64,000 bases of DNA, taken from contig NC_134417.1 in assembly GCF_030867145.1 (NCBI RefSeq), positions 6,363,577 through 6,427,576 on the forward strand. Direction: 5' to 3'. The translations under genes were made by a program, and so were the position numbers. Source of the stretch: Opisthocomus hoazin (taxonomy: Eukaryota > Chordata > Aves > Opisthocomiformes > Opisthocomidae). Numbering within the stretch: the stretch's first letter is position 1; each line of letters starts with the position of its first letter. Shown here one piece after another: positions 37,101-50,000 of the stretch. The notes beneath the pieces are model-generated. The model worked only from the letters and a program-made list of their open reading frames with translations. It had not been told where the DNA came from and did not search any database.

Positions 37101-40100
37101 GGTGGCTTTCATAGCCTCCTGCTCGTACCATGTGAAAGACACTGAATCACTCCTTCCAGCTGGCTTACCAAGAGTGCAACCACCAGCTTTATCTGGCATG
37201 GTCTACGGCCTCCCACTGACTGGCCACAGTATGACAAACCGGGCTGTGACAGCCTGGATCCGGCTGTGGAAAACTGGAGCGAGGATGGGAGCAAAGTCCA
37301 ATGGAACACATAAAACCACAGCCATCATAGCCAGCTGTGCTAGCTGTGATTGGGAGCCACAAGCCAAATGCAAACACAGCGGAAGCGCAGGGACAGGTGG
37401 ACATGTCGCAACACCATGATGGCACCGCCAAAAAGCATTTGACTTTGCTCGCTGTGCAAATCTGCCCCAAACCACTTCTGCTTCAAGCTTTGCTTTGCAT
37501 GAGAGAGTGCTTTCCTTGCCCAAGAGCACCCCAGCCAAAGTGGGAAATCCTCAGGCAGAAGAGCCCTTCCCAAAGCCAAGGAAGACCCTCAGCCACAGCT
37601 GGTACCAACCTCTGACATGAATTTGCAGCACAGCTTCTGAACGAAGAGTTTCACGACATAGCTACAGCCAGTCTTCCATCTGTATTTCTTGACTTTTTGG
37701 TCCTAGGCCTATTAAAGGGATGAGGGCTGAGACAATCCCCTTCCATTTGATCGCTCTACGTATGCAAGTAGAGATGAGACAGGAGAAGAAACGCAGTGGG
37801 GCCCACAGGCAGCAAGCAAGCTCACATCTATGAAATGCAGCCCCTGCCTATATTCTTGGTCTTTCGTTAAAACTGAAGCTGATGTTGGTGTGATGGTTTT
37901 CCAAAACATGTCGCCCCGCCTGCCTGGAGGTCTTTCCTAAGCCGGTCCGGCGACGTCCCTCTTCTGCAGCTTTTCTGTAGAGTTTAATGCACGTGATAAT
38001 GGTCCACACATTTGTTTGGGTGGCGTCCCCAAAACGGCAACTCGGGTTGATGTTTTATGGGGCAAACAAACCAGCATACACGTAAAACAATCCTGAAGAT
38101 GGATCAGGATCACAGTATGCTCCAGAATGATTACCAGTCCCTTCTACTGGAAGAAGACAGGCTCTGCAGACCTCTATATCTTACCACCTCAAGGCATCCC
38201 AGCAGATTTTAATAGTTATTTAAATAAGAGATTACATAGTTCCGTCCTGCCTCCAAATCCTCAAATACGTGCAGCACACCAATGGCTCCCAGCAGATCCG
38301 TTTTGTCTGGATGTGCTTCAAAAGCCTCGAACAACTGCTGGCTTTTGCACCTGAAGACAGGGACGGGTAACGGTCTGCATTACCTAGGCACCTAAACCCT
38401 TCAAGTGTTGCTGGTGCAGCAGACTGGACTGGTACTGCGGTGTCAAACATGCCCTGTGGGCAAGTTATGGGCAGAAAAGTGCCACCAGCAAGCCCCGAGG
38501 GGCCATGCAGAGCTCACCCCACTCCTCACGGCACCGTCCTGAAGACAACCGCAACCTGCAGCCAAGCAATGTCCGTGCTGTCGCTGTGAGCAGTGGCCGC
38601 CCAGCCTATGTCGGGCTTGCCAAAACTGCAGCGGCTTCCTGGAACGGCCCGTTTCAAGGACCAAGAGAGACTGATTTCTTTGGCACATGAGCCACGGAGG
38701 TGCTGATCCCCATGCAGAAACATCTCGTGACATTGAACTGTTGGGCTTCTTGTCCCGGTGGTGCCAGACAACGTTACCTCGTGGCATGGTGCATGTTCCC
38801 CTGCCTGGGGACGTAGATGGATGGATGGAAGGGTATCTGCCTTCCAGCTCAGGGAGCGAGCAGGGAGCGGGGACAGGGAGGGGACCGCAGCCACCTTCAC
38901 CCCGCTGCACCCCAGCCCAGCAAAGGCGAGCGAGGGAGGTGTTCAAGGGAAGGGCCAAGGGCAGGGATCGAGGTGACCTTCCCCAGGGAGGAGTGCAGCA
39001 GAACGGAGACCGGGGGGAGATGAGGGGAGGAGGCTGAAGGTACACAGGGCACTGGTCGGTGTGCTCGTGCAGCCGAGTCCTGCGCCTGATCGCTGCTGGG
39101 GGTCCCGTCTCCATCGCCCCCCGGGGCTCGGCCACCCAGAGCCGTGCTCACAGGGGCTCTCACTGGCTTCAGCACGTCCTGCAAACCTGCCCGCGGGGTT
39201 TCACCACCCGTTCCGCACCCACCACCCTGGCACACCTCTGCGAGAGCCAGCACCGCTCTGAAAGACTGTTCCCTTGGTGTCACACACACCCCCCTTTGTC
39301 ACAAGACTGCAAGTCTCTGACCAAGCCACTTCTCAACCTGCACGTGCTGGGCCAACAGACATCATATTCAACGCTGGCTGAAACATCCCCCGTCCTTTAA
39401 CCCCTTCAAGAAGGACAAGTCCCACTTGTCCAAGAGCTATTTTGCTGGTGACTGTCTCCCACGCACAGGCTGAAGGCGCAGTGGGTGAGCACCTGGCGTT
39501 ACAGAAGACAGAGCTGACCTATACGAACAGTTACAGCCAGAAGTGGAGGGATTTTGTGTCCACCCGGCACACCAGTGGGACCGTGGAGGGCGTGATGCAC
39601 GGGATCGTGGCTGCAGCGATCTCTCCCTCCCTGGCAGGACATCGAGGAAGCATTTCACCTGGGGTGTGTGAAGCCCGACACAGCCGAGTGTCGCAGGGTA
39701 CGGCCAGAGCCACCATCTACTTTTTCGCCTCATTAATATAGTCTTATGCAAAGCAAAGTTCAAGAGAGAAAGCCACAATTTGAATGTCGCACGGAAGTTA
39801 CCTAAGCACGCAATGTGTGCAACGAGCCTGGGAGCCCTTCGAGGCAGAACTTGGGAGCTGACCTCTAAGACACAAAATTCTTCCAAGAAGCCAAACAACC
39901 TGCAGAGCTGACAGCAGGGCTGGCGCCGGAGGTCCGACTCGCCTTTCCAACCTGCGCCATGCCATCTCCCAGTCGGGAGGAAAACACAGAAAACTACCTC
40001 TCAGGTTGCAGTTGGAGGTGCCGCTACGGATGCTTTAAGGCTTGGGACAACCTTCTTATTCACTTGGCTTAAGCTGAAAATAACAGACCTCTGTGTTGAC

Positions 40101-40319
40101 CTAACAAGGTTCTTTCAAATTAAAAGACCTGGAATACAGGAAAGAAACATTCACGGCAAAATTAATCTCTGCCCTGGAGCAAACTGTAACTAACTCTACA
40201 GGTTCACAACTTACAGGGATTACCTGAACCAGAACTTTCTATAAACTGCGTTTTAAGTCCGCACCCATAGAGTTCACCTCCCTCTCCCCTTACCTTGAAG
40301 TGCACCCAGGGCTTTTCAT
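34172..40319 (-). CDS. GAL3ST2: Galactose-3-O-sulfotransferase 2
   Basis: This type II Golgi enzyme transfers sulfate from PAPS to the 3-hydroxyl of galactose on glycans. Minus-strand exons are 40319-40294, 35919-35836, 35403-35124 and 35032-34172, giving 416 residues (human 398). The first exon encodes only MKSPGCTS plus two bases; an in-frame TGA lies two codons before its ATG and its donor is a good GTAAGG. The second exon supplies one hydrophobic membrane segment (about residues 12-29). The 5'-phosphosulfate loop [10 protein letters not shown] is at 61-70 and the 3'-phosphate site FSIVRNP at about 142-148, followed by LESSYVYYK. The C-terminal part has the family motifs MWFDFG, LNSRS and LGYNL. 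Exons two to four are certain; exon one is the best phase-compatible candidate and the first intron (4.4 kb) is inferred. The sialidase gene NEU4 follows directly downstream. Confidence 0.92.
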
Positions 40320-40559
40320 GCTGCCTCACTGCTGCACGCTAGAAAATATCTCCTTTGCAAATCGACTCCAATACTCCTTTTGCCTACGGGCTCCTCTGGC
40401 TCTTACTGTACACGTCTCTATTTCTAGCATCTCATCGCTGCTATAAATGGCTGGGATAGGTGAGGACAAAGGGAGTGGCTAGGTGCTCCCAGGGGTGGGC
40501 TGAAGTTAATTAATAAGCCACAAAAAGCACCGGTATGGCATGACATTAACACAGGTACA

Positions 40560-40860
40560 AAGAGCTGCCTCGGGAGACGGGGTTTGCACCGGTTTCGCAG
40601 GGAGGTAAGGAATTAGCGGGGACCTCCTTCTCTCGTGGCTGCGGGAGGGAGGCGCGGGGGGCTCACGGCAGGAGCGGGGCAGGATGCCGTGCGGGTGGTG
40701 GGCTGGAGGAGGGCACCGTCGGCCCCTCTGCCGCCCCGCACACCCTCGCACCGCTCGTTCGCTGCCCCTTCCCCGCACGCCGCTCGGTGCCGCGGCCAGC
40801 GCCTGCCAGGCCTTTCCTTGGCTCCTCGCTCTGTGGTTCAGGGCTATAATTCGCTGCCAG
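40560..40860. promoter_or_regulatory. CpG-rich block, probable GAL3ST2 promoter region
   Basis: This block is clearly richer in G, C and CpG than its neighbours. It lies about 240 bases upstream of the proposed first GAL3ST2 coding exon (40294-40319, minus strand). A TATA-like element sits between them (TTTATA on the minus strand, TATAAA on the plus strand, near 40442). The block also carries plus-strand open frames, so an antisense transcript cannot be excluded. Confidence 0.5.
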
Positions 40861-43800
40861 ACACAGCTGGCAACAAGAAATTAGGGACAACGGCAAAACA
40901 GGAACGGTGTTCACCTATCGGGAACTCCCCTTAAAATATTTAGATTTCAAACTCCTTCCCAGTAAGAATGCAATTATTGTAGCTGGAGGTTAACAGCTGT
41001 ATCTCGGCCTTGGGAGAGAGCTCCTGCCCCTCCACAGGTGCTGTTTTATGGTTTGTCTACAGAGTGACGTTCTGGTGTTCTTATCAACCATCACAACTTG
41101 CGTTACACAGGAAGCTGAGATTCCACCAAGGCTCCTGTACACCAGCACGCCACAGACCGTGTCTGATGGTTGCAAATTTCCCCGAGGAGAGCAGGATTTG
41201 TCCTGCAGGTCTGGCAGTGGGGTAATCTCCCCACTCCTTGCACTGGGGATGAAGCCAGTGCTCTCCTCATTTGGGCAACAAAAAGTTTACCCACAGCTCC
41301 CAGCCTGGAACATGGGATTAAGCCTTTGCTTTTGGTCTTTCATGGCCATGCCGCTTCCCATGCACCTCCTGACATCATCCCCTTTCCCTCCGCACCCATG
41401 GTGCCAGCTTTCTAAACCTTGCATGCTGGTGGCCCGACCTGCCCCACCAAGAGGCGAGTCCTCAGCGTTTGGGTATCCCTCACCTACATCGCCAAGTCTT
41501 CAGAGTGCCCCAAATACACAGCATTTCTTTTTAAATCACAGCTTCCTGAGGCCAGCCCCAACGCCAGTACTTATCAAGATTCAGAGATTAGCAAGGTATA
41601 GGGTTGCTTTCCATGAGTTTCTCGGTAGAACGTGTGCCAATGTGTTGTTTTATGACGAATTTCTAGGGTTACTCTCGGCATAGTGTCAGCTGCTGCTGGC
41701 ACAGGGGTCACGTTTAACAGATTTCTTTCTTCTGTTACATTCTATACGTCAGCTGTGCGCTTTCTTGCTCAGAAGCTGGCAGAGCCCATGAGTCACAAAA
41801 GACATTTTTTACACTTTTACAATTGATTCATTACTCTCTCCTGGGGTGTTCTGCAAGAATCACCAGGTTTGGTTACGCAGAAAAATATGGTGCCATGCTC
41901 AAATACTCGGCTTCACGTGGGGCTGGGCTGCTCTGTGACTGGGAACATGAAGGTCAGCCAGCGGATGCAGAATTAGTGAGCTGGGGCGGGATGCTGAGTT
42001 AATAGCTCCGTACTGCCTCGGCTTCACGCGCCTGCTGGCTCTGGGGAGAGCACTGTGGGTCAGCCCCCGTGGACTGCTCGGCCCCACGCAGCTGCTCGGC
42101 TCGCGTCCCCGCAGCAGGATGGGGAGGAGAATCGGAAGGGTAAAAGTGCAAAAACTCGCAGGTTCCCGTAAAGGCAGTTTAACAGGTAAAGCAAAAGCTG
42201 TGTGTGCAAAGCAAAAGGAATTCGCTCCCTCCCTCCCACTGCAGGCAGGCATTCAGCCATCCCCAGGAAAGCAGGGCTCTATCACGCACAACAATGACTT
42301 GGGAAAACAGACGCTGTAACTCTGAACACCCTCCTTCCTCCTCCTTCCCCCAGCTTCTACTGCCCACCAGTACAGCGTCACACGGAGTGGGGTATCCCGT
42401 ACGGCAGTTGGAGTCGGTTGTCCCAGCTGCGTCCCCTCCCCGCTTCTTGCACAACCCCAGCCTACCCGCTGGTGGGACAGGCTGAGAAGCACAAAAGACC
42501 TTGACGCTGCTCAGCAACAGCTACAACAGCCCTGTGCTGTCAACACTGGTCACAGATCCAAAACACAGTGCCATACCAGCTACTGGGAAGAAAATTAACT
42601 CTATCCCAGCCAAAATCAGAACAAAGAGTCAAGTGCTTCCTCATCGCTTCAAAGCGTTGAGCATCAACATCCACATCGTTCTAATACTTCAGTTTGTCCC
42701 AGAAAAACCAGAATCTTGGACAAGAAATTCCTACCACCCCACCCCATACATGTACCCACCCTGCCTCTCCCCGTCCTATACACAGCTGTGAACCAACATG
42801 TGAAAGCTTCATTGAGAATACAGAAGAGAAGGATAATAATACTGGTGTTTAAGGTCTAGGAAAGATACTATAAAATAACCCTACAATAACTCCTTCCTTC
42901 TTTTCCCTCAGGGTAAGTGCTATATTGTTTAGCTGAAACAGTAAACTTACATTGAGCTTAAGAATCTTCATGTGTAAAGAAGACGGCTAAATGTAGCTGT
43001 CCCAGAATTTCCCTGGCCACGGCACTAGGTTATCTGCCAGCCCTGACTCCCTCCCTAGCACTCTCTCCATATGTAGCTGAAAAGAAGCAGTATGGAAAGT
43101 TCCGCTTCCCAAAAAGAGCCATTCACATGCAAAGCCTGTATTTTAAACAATTATGGTCAGTAGTTTGGGGGGAAAAAAAGAGAAAGAATGGCGTAGGAAA
43201 AAGGCAGAGAATATAAACAGCCTGATCCGGAAAGAATGAGCTGCATCAGCTCAACTTGGCAAAAAGCAAATCCTGTGTATTTCTTCTCTAACAACATCGT
43301 GGACTTTCTGTATTTTTGCATCACCTGATAACAAGCAGCACAGGCTGACTGCATTTCACATTCTGTTTCCTCTTTGCTAGTGACAGAACATTCACTCTGC
43401 TTAACCCCAGAAGATGATCAACTCCTTTCTGAGCAGCCCTGAGGAACGAAGGGAGAGGTGGGGAGTCCACCGAAAGCGGAGAGAAAGAGGGAGTTGAAGA
43501 GACCAGGGGGCAGGCCCAGATACTGGCACTGCAGGTCACGTAACGGATGAAGGTATTTCTGTTAAAAGCACCCATGCAGCCAAGCTGAGAGTCATGACCT
43601 TAGAATTGTATCATGAAGGGTGTCGCAACACAGGTGTGAGCATAAGCTATCATCCTTAACACAATTCAACAGCTTGCAGCCTTGTAAAGGCCGTGTCCTG
43701 GTTAAAAACAGAAGAAAAAAAGACTCTGTAGGATGATTTTCTTCCAAGAAAACAGCCCTGGATGGAACATTCATTTCACTGCACTGTGGAAGAGCAGAAA

Positions 43801-43959
43801 CCACTGAAAAGCAGTTCTTGGAGAAGACACGTACTGGATAAGACAACCAGCTTTCCTAGTCTCACGGAGTCCAGCGAGGCCTCCCAAACCAGCAGACCTG
43901 AATAAAAACCATTGGTCACCTCCCTCTAAGCACAGCCTGTGAGCCAGTTTCCCACTCAT

Positions 43960-44200
43960 CTTGCAGACCGTCCGTCTGGTCTGTGCATTGCCAGCTTCTC
44001 CAGGAGAAGGCTGTGGGAAACAATGCCGAACACTTTGCTGGCATCCAGGCAAACAACATCCACTGCTCCCCCCAGGTCGACAGAAAAAGTTATTTTGTTG
44101 TAGAAGGTGGTCAGGTTAGTGTGACACGATTTACCTTTGGCAAATCCCCGTTGGCTGTTGCCAGCCACCTGCTTCTTTTGGACACAACAGAGCCCGGGTT
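43960..44200 (-). mobile_element. CR1 LINE internal fragment (reverse transcriptase)
   Basis: On the minus strand the translation GFAKGKSCHTNLTTFYNKIT, then a decayed LDASKVF and HSLLLEKLA, matches the CR1 reverse-transcriptase segment GFTKGKSCLTNL...DFSKAFDTVSH. This segment normally lies upstream of the part seen at 44410-45542, yet it is at lower coordinates on the same strand, so it is a separate insertion. Edges are approximate. Confidence 0.8.
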
Positions 44201-44409
44201 ACGAGAGTGACGCATTGGTAAACACGGATGTGCCTGGCAAAGACGGAGCAGACCGGAAGATGACTCACTGGCAGATGGCTTGGCTTGCCCTCTGCTAACA
44301 GAAGGGTGACAATGTGTTTTTGTACACCAGACTGTAAATGACAATCTCTCCTGTCATCTCAAAACAGACAGACCAAAGCAAAAAAAACCCTAAACAACAA
44401 AAAAACTCA

Positions 44410-45542
44410 GATTAGAATAGTCTAGTTGGAAGGGCCCTACACTGATCATCTAGTCCAACTGCCTGCCCACTTTGGGGCTGACCAGAAGTTAAAGCGTGTT
44501 GTTAAGGGCATTGTCCAAATGATCTTAAACACTGACAGGCTTGGGGCATTGATCACCTCTCAAGGAAGCCTGTTCCCGTGTCTGACCACCCTCTGGGTAA
44601 AGGAAGGCTTCATAATGTCCAGTCTGAGCCTCCTCCAGCACAGCTCTGAGCCATTCCCACATGTCCTGTCCCTGGCCCCCAGGGAGAAGAGCTCAGCACC
44701 TCCCTCTGCGTCCCCTCCTCAGGAAGCTGTAGAGAGCCATGAGGCTGCCCCTCAGCCTCCTTTTCTCCAAACTAGACAAACCCAGAGTCCTCAGCCGCTC
44801 CTCATCAGACATTTCTTCCAGCCCTGCACCAGCTTTGTTGCTCTTCTCCGGACACATTCAAACACCTTAGCATCATCCTTAAATGGTGGGGCCCAGAGCT
44901 GCAGACAGCACTCAGGGTGAGGCTGCAGCGACGCTGAACGCAGCGGGACAGTCCCCTCTCCTGCCCGGCTGGTCGGGCTGTGTCTGATGCACCCCGGGGT
45001 GGGGTCTGCCCTCTGGGCTGCCAGGGCACGCTGCTGGCTCCTGTGGAGCCTGCTGCCACCCAGCACCCCCAGATCCCTTTCTGCAGGGTTGATCTCCAGC
45101 CACTTCTCTCCCAGGCTGTTCTCGTGCTCAGTGTTACTCTGTCCCAGGTGCAGAATCCTGTACTTGCACTTGTTAAATTCCATGCCATTGATGATTGCCT
45201 GATGCTCCAACCTATCCAGATCCCTCTGCAAGGCCTCCTGTCCCTCGAGAGAGTCAACAGTGTCTCCCAGTTTAGGATCATCAGCAAACTTGCTAACGGT
45301 GCATTCAACTCCTGCGTCCAGATCGTTGGTAAATCTATTGAACAGCACCGGGCCTAGGACCAAGCCCTGAGGAACACCGCTGGTGACCGGTCGCCAGCCA
45401 GATGTAGCCCCATTCACTGCAACCCTTGGAGCTCTGCCCTTCAGCCAGTTCTTCACCCGGTGCACTGTGAACTCGCTCGTATCACAGCTGGACTTGTCCA
45501 GGATGCTGTGACGGACACTATCAAAAGCCTTACAAAAACCTT
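44410..45542 (-). mobile_element. CR1 LINE, 5'-truncated, 3' 1.1 kb
   Basis: Minus-strand translation gives a long run of the CR1 reverse transcriptase: GFCKAFDSVRHSIL, VTSGVPQGLVLGPVLFN, a decayed FADDPKLG catalytic box, RDLGVLGGSRL and RRRATKLVQG. The 3' end lies at the left, at AGAATAGTCTAGTTGGAAGG. The catalytic box normally reads FADDTKL. The copy is truncated at its 5' end and has lost an intact frame. Confidence 0.93.
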
Positions 45543-45932
45543 TACTAAAAAAATACTCAAAACTGAGGAAACAGAGACAGTGCTCGGGATTTGTGGAGCA
45601 CCAAGCAAGATCCTGAATCAAAAGTATCATTCCATAATAATCAGTAACCCCCAAGAGGTATAAAAGACATGCCCAAATGTCCCTTATCCTCCACAAGTGT
45701 CCCTGGCCAGACCATATGGACACACAGCACAGGTGACACATGCTTGTGGGAGGGCATGCAAAAGTGATGATCGTGGACACGAGTAATACCAGCCTACTTC
45801 AAAAATAAGATCACCCTCCTCTTCCATTAGGTCTTGTGCTGACTTCCGATACTTTGCTCCACGACCATCTCCTTTCTCTCACCCTCCTGCTTATGTCTCT
45901 TTTTTTAAGCATCTTTTGCCAGACAGGCTGGT

Positions 45933-45954
45933 TTTATTTTCCCACTCTTTTATT
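45933..45954 (-). terminator. Candidate polyadenylation signals of D2HGDH
   Basis: Two AATAAA hexamers on the minus strand (45949-45954 and 45933-45938) are the first canonical ones I found after the D2HGDH stop codon, about 1.1 kb downstream. A weaker ATTAAA lies nearer at about 46858-46863. Use is inferred. Confidence 0.35.
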
Positions 45955-47090
45955 TTCCGGACTACTGTCAGATGTTCCAAGCTTCTTTTGGGTGACAGCT
46001 GCCCGAACCGTTCTGTGGTCTCACCAACTCAAGCAGGACGCTGGATGCAGACACCAGTCTGTCCACCAGCCTGGGAGACTCAGAACCACCTTCACTCGGG
46101 TAAGGGGGCACCTTGGGAAAATAAATTAGTATCGGTAGGCACAGAGACCTCTTTTGCCTTTAATGCACCACATGCACAGTGCAGAAAAAACTGTGGGCAA
46201 TTTAAACATCATTGTCATTATCTCCACCCAGCCTAATCATTTGATGGTTGGGAGGGAACAGGTTTTATGTATCTCTGTAAATCATTCAGATAACGGCTCC
46301 TGCTCTCTGCGAGAGCAAATCAGGACTTGCTGTCAAGGACAAACTGGTAGACAAGGAAGCAGGAAATAACAGCATGCCTAAAGCCCGACCCTGCCAGACA
46401 GACGTCCTGGGATCCCTGCCCTCAGCCTGGCTGCTGGCATTTGCCCTCCAACGTGTACTACCCAGCAGTTAGGTCTCCAGGCTCCCTCTCTTCTCTGGCC
46501 AGTCCTTCCAGGACTGCCAACCTGTACCTGTGTGCTGTACATGGGACAACACCAATGCCTACTGGGGATAGCCTGCAGGTGGCATCACTGAAAAGCCCAT
46601 AAACTGATGCTGTTGTGGGCTTTTGGACAAGCATATTAGATCAAAACAAGTGAGCAAGAGCCACATTTTCACTTGGAGATGGTGGTATAGTATCCACAGG
46701 TGGTTCTGCTGTGCCTCTGATGCTTCACTTGCACACCCCAAGTGAGAAAATGTCTCCTCTGGCTGCTGTCACTTCACTAATAAATCAGAACAAACTAAGG
46801 GGGAAGAGAGCTGGAATATCCACACACAGTATCTGCACGCTTGGTTTCAGTGTTCGGATTTAATAGGAAACCCGCAGGGTCAAAACCAGTAATGTGCTCT
46901 TCTTCAGAAAGAGCGGCCACCTCTGGAAAGAGGAACCACGTCCCTTTACTCGTACAGTAAGGAAGTCAGACACGGACCGTTCCACACGCTTGCTTGATCC
47001 ACCAGTTCGTTTAGGTTAAAGTGCAGTTACCGAGCTAGAGATGCCGTCCTCGCATGAGGGTATCTGCTCGCTTCTCAGTGCGTGCTGCTC

Positions 47091-50000
47091 TCAGGAACTG
47101 GAGGGCAGCGTCTTGTACGGATTGAGGATCCCTTTGGGGTCTAACATGGCTTTGAAACGCTGCATTAGACAGACTGCCTCACTGGGTTTGCTGTACCGAA
47201 TGAACTGCTTTTTCTTGAAGCCCAGTCCGTGCTCTGCACTGATGCTGCCGTTGTATCTTGCAGTCCACTCATACACAAACGGCTCGATGGCATCCAGCAG
47301 GGAATGGCTATACGACTCCGCTGTGACGTTCAAGTGCAAGTTTCCATCTCCTGGAAGAAAACATTGCAGAGGTGGGTCTGCAAGAAAAACTCCGTGGCCC
47401 TGCATGGAGACTCGTTACTGTCTCCTCCACATACTCAAACAACGGTGCCTTTGTTCGTCTCTAAACCGTGCAAAAAAAACCAAGTTCATTGTCCTTCTAC
47501 AAACACCAGGCCTCTCCATGCACAAATAATTCAAACAGTATCTTTGTTTTTCCATACTTTCAGTACAATATTTGAGGAAGTGTTCTCAGTTAAGCTACTT
47601 TCAAATTCGCACTCTTGTGATTTTAGAATTCAAACAACCGTGCTGCATTAATTATTGTCCCACTACCGAGATGGCATGCCAGAGACTTCCCCACTGGTAT
47701 TTCATAATGATCGTTAGATTTTAATATGGCCCTTCACCACTTTCTCTCTCCCTATTATGTTTGTGCAATGTTCTAAATGCACTTTAGCACTGTGCAAACA
47801 GAAACAAAGCAAGCAGAATATTTCCTCCTTTTACCACTTGTGTGTGATGGTATTTGATCAAGCACATAGTTGCACGCTATTCAGAAGGCAGAACACACGA
47901 AGACAAACACAACAGAACCTCTTGCTGCATCCCAGCAAACCCCTACAGTAGACAGCTTAATCCTCAATACCAAGAGCTACGAGAGGCAGCTTTTGTTATG
48001 CAGACTTATCTTTCCACGTCTTCCAAATCATCTCAAATCAAGCGTGCTGAAGTGTGTTTTTGTTTTGTTTTTTTAAAACAGAACAGCTCTGCTAAGCTAT
48101 GAGTTTACCTGCTTGTAAAATCAAATTAGTTTCAAAGCATTCTGACTAATGTATTGGCCCTTCTGTGCATTACCTTTATCACTCTCTTTTGGAGGGTTAA
48201 TGGCTCAGACAAAATTGATTTCCAGTATAACTAATCACTTTGGACAAGAAAGTGTTTATCTACCAAATGTGTCTAAGTACATTAATCACAGAATCATAGA
48301 ATCATAGGTTGGAAAAGATCTCTAAGATCACCAAGTCCAACCATCTGCCCAACACCACCATTCCCACTAAACCATGTCCTGAAGTGCCACATCTACACGT
48401 CTTTTTGAACACCTCCAGGGATGGTGACTCCAGCACTTCCCTGGGCAGCCTGTTCCAGTGCCTGTCCACTCTTTCAAAAATAAATTTTTCCCAATATCTA
48501 ATTTAAACCTCCCCTGACCCGGCTTGAGGCCATTGCCGCTCGTCCTATCGCTAGTTACCTGGGAGAAGAGACCCACCCCCACCTCACTACACCCTCCTCT
48601 CAGGTATTGCTGTAGAGAGCGATAAGGTTCCCCCCTCAGCCTCCTCTTCTCCAGACTAAACAGCCCTGGCTCCCTCAGCCACTCCTCATAAGCCTTGTTC
48701 TCCAGACCCTTCACCAGCCTCGTTGCCCTTCTCTGGACACGCTCCAGCACCTCAATGTCCTGCTTGTAGTGAGGAGCCCAAAACTGAACACAGTACTCGA
48801 GGTGCGGCCTCACCAGTGCCAAGTACAGGGGCACAATCACCTCCCTACTCCTGCTGGCCACATTATTCCTGATCCAAGCCAGGATGCCGTTGGCTTTCTT
48901 GGCCGCCTGGGCACACTGCTGGCTCATGTTCAGCCGGCTGTTGACCAGCACCCCAAGGTCCTTTTCCACCTGGGCAGCTTTCCAGCCACTCCTCCCCAAG
49001 CCTGTAGCATTGCATGGGGTTGTTGTGACTGAAGTGCAGGACCCAGCATTTGGCCTTGTTAAACAGAAATTACAGAGCAAGAAGATATAAATGACCAGTT
49101 CAGTGGTGGACTGGCTAGCAACCTGCTGTTAATATATGGAATATAGCCTGAAAGCAATGAAGTTCAAACGTGAAGATCCTTCTGCATCCTCCTCTTCTGA
49201 CAGCTCTCAGCTATTTAGTCTATGTCTCTCACTAATCTAAAAACGACATTTAAAACTACTAAGGAAGTTGCACAGCAAAACCTGGAGCACGAAAGATCTA
49301 TTGTATCCTTTCCCAGCACCCACACTTACCCAAGTGGCCATAGCCCACCACATTTTTGGCCTTCTGGCCCAGCCGAGCCCTCGTGTCAGTCACAAGATCA
49401 TACAGCTTTCCCACAGGGAGAGAGATGTCGTATTTGTAGACATAGCCATCATGAGTGAGGGCCTCTGTGATCCTCTCCCGCAGGCTCCACAGCACCTGAT
49501 GAATCAAAGATCAAAGAAATCCAGATAAATGAAGTACCTCTTGGGTTCCATGCTTTGTGGCACAGAGAGAAAACCAGCCTTGATTCTTTGCATATGACAC
49601 CAACTTCTGATTTCCCTTGATATCCTCTGCCTCTTGGAAGCTAGTAATAATGCTTTCTTGGCAGCATCGTACAGTAAAGTGATACGCCAACTCCTCAAGC
49701 TTGACAGTACCCCAGACAGAAAGAACATAGGCACAGGCATTCTCTCCAAAGCTGTTTTGGGTTTCCCAGGAAATGGGGATGTGCAAGGGTCGGTTTGGGA
49801 ACTGGGGCTGGAAGAAAAATGGGTCAAAGACTCATGTTCACCGGGCAGACACAAATCGCTCTCCTTCTCACTGAGACACTGTGCATGGCAGTTTGGGTCC
49901 TTCCCCAGCAACTACTGCATGATGCAACTCCTTATTCAGATCTTTTTAAAAGGGGAAACATCCACTGAAACCCCACATACTCAGGCCTTCTGGGAAGAGT

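Larger units (their letters stand above)
40861..45932. other. Intergenic region between GAL3ST2 and D2HGDH
   Basis: No conserved coding exon is recognised here. The region contains two CR1 fragments on the minus strand (described separately) and unremarkable AT-balanced sequence. A few open frames, the longest being 211 codons at 41048-41683, match no family I know. The right edge is set by a candidate D2HGDH polyadenylation signal. Confidence 0.55.

Noticed and set aside
42951-43000. Alternative first exon of GAL3ST2 ending AT|GTAAGT on the minus strand, which would create a split ATG
   Set aside because: It fits the phase, but the candidate at 40294-40319 is nearer, has a whole ATG with an in-frame stop before it, and lies beside a CpG-rich block.
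44791-45780. A 329-codon minus-strand frame as a host gene
   Set aside because: It is reverse transcriptase of a truncated CR1 LINE with a decayed catalytic box.
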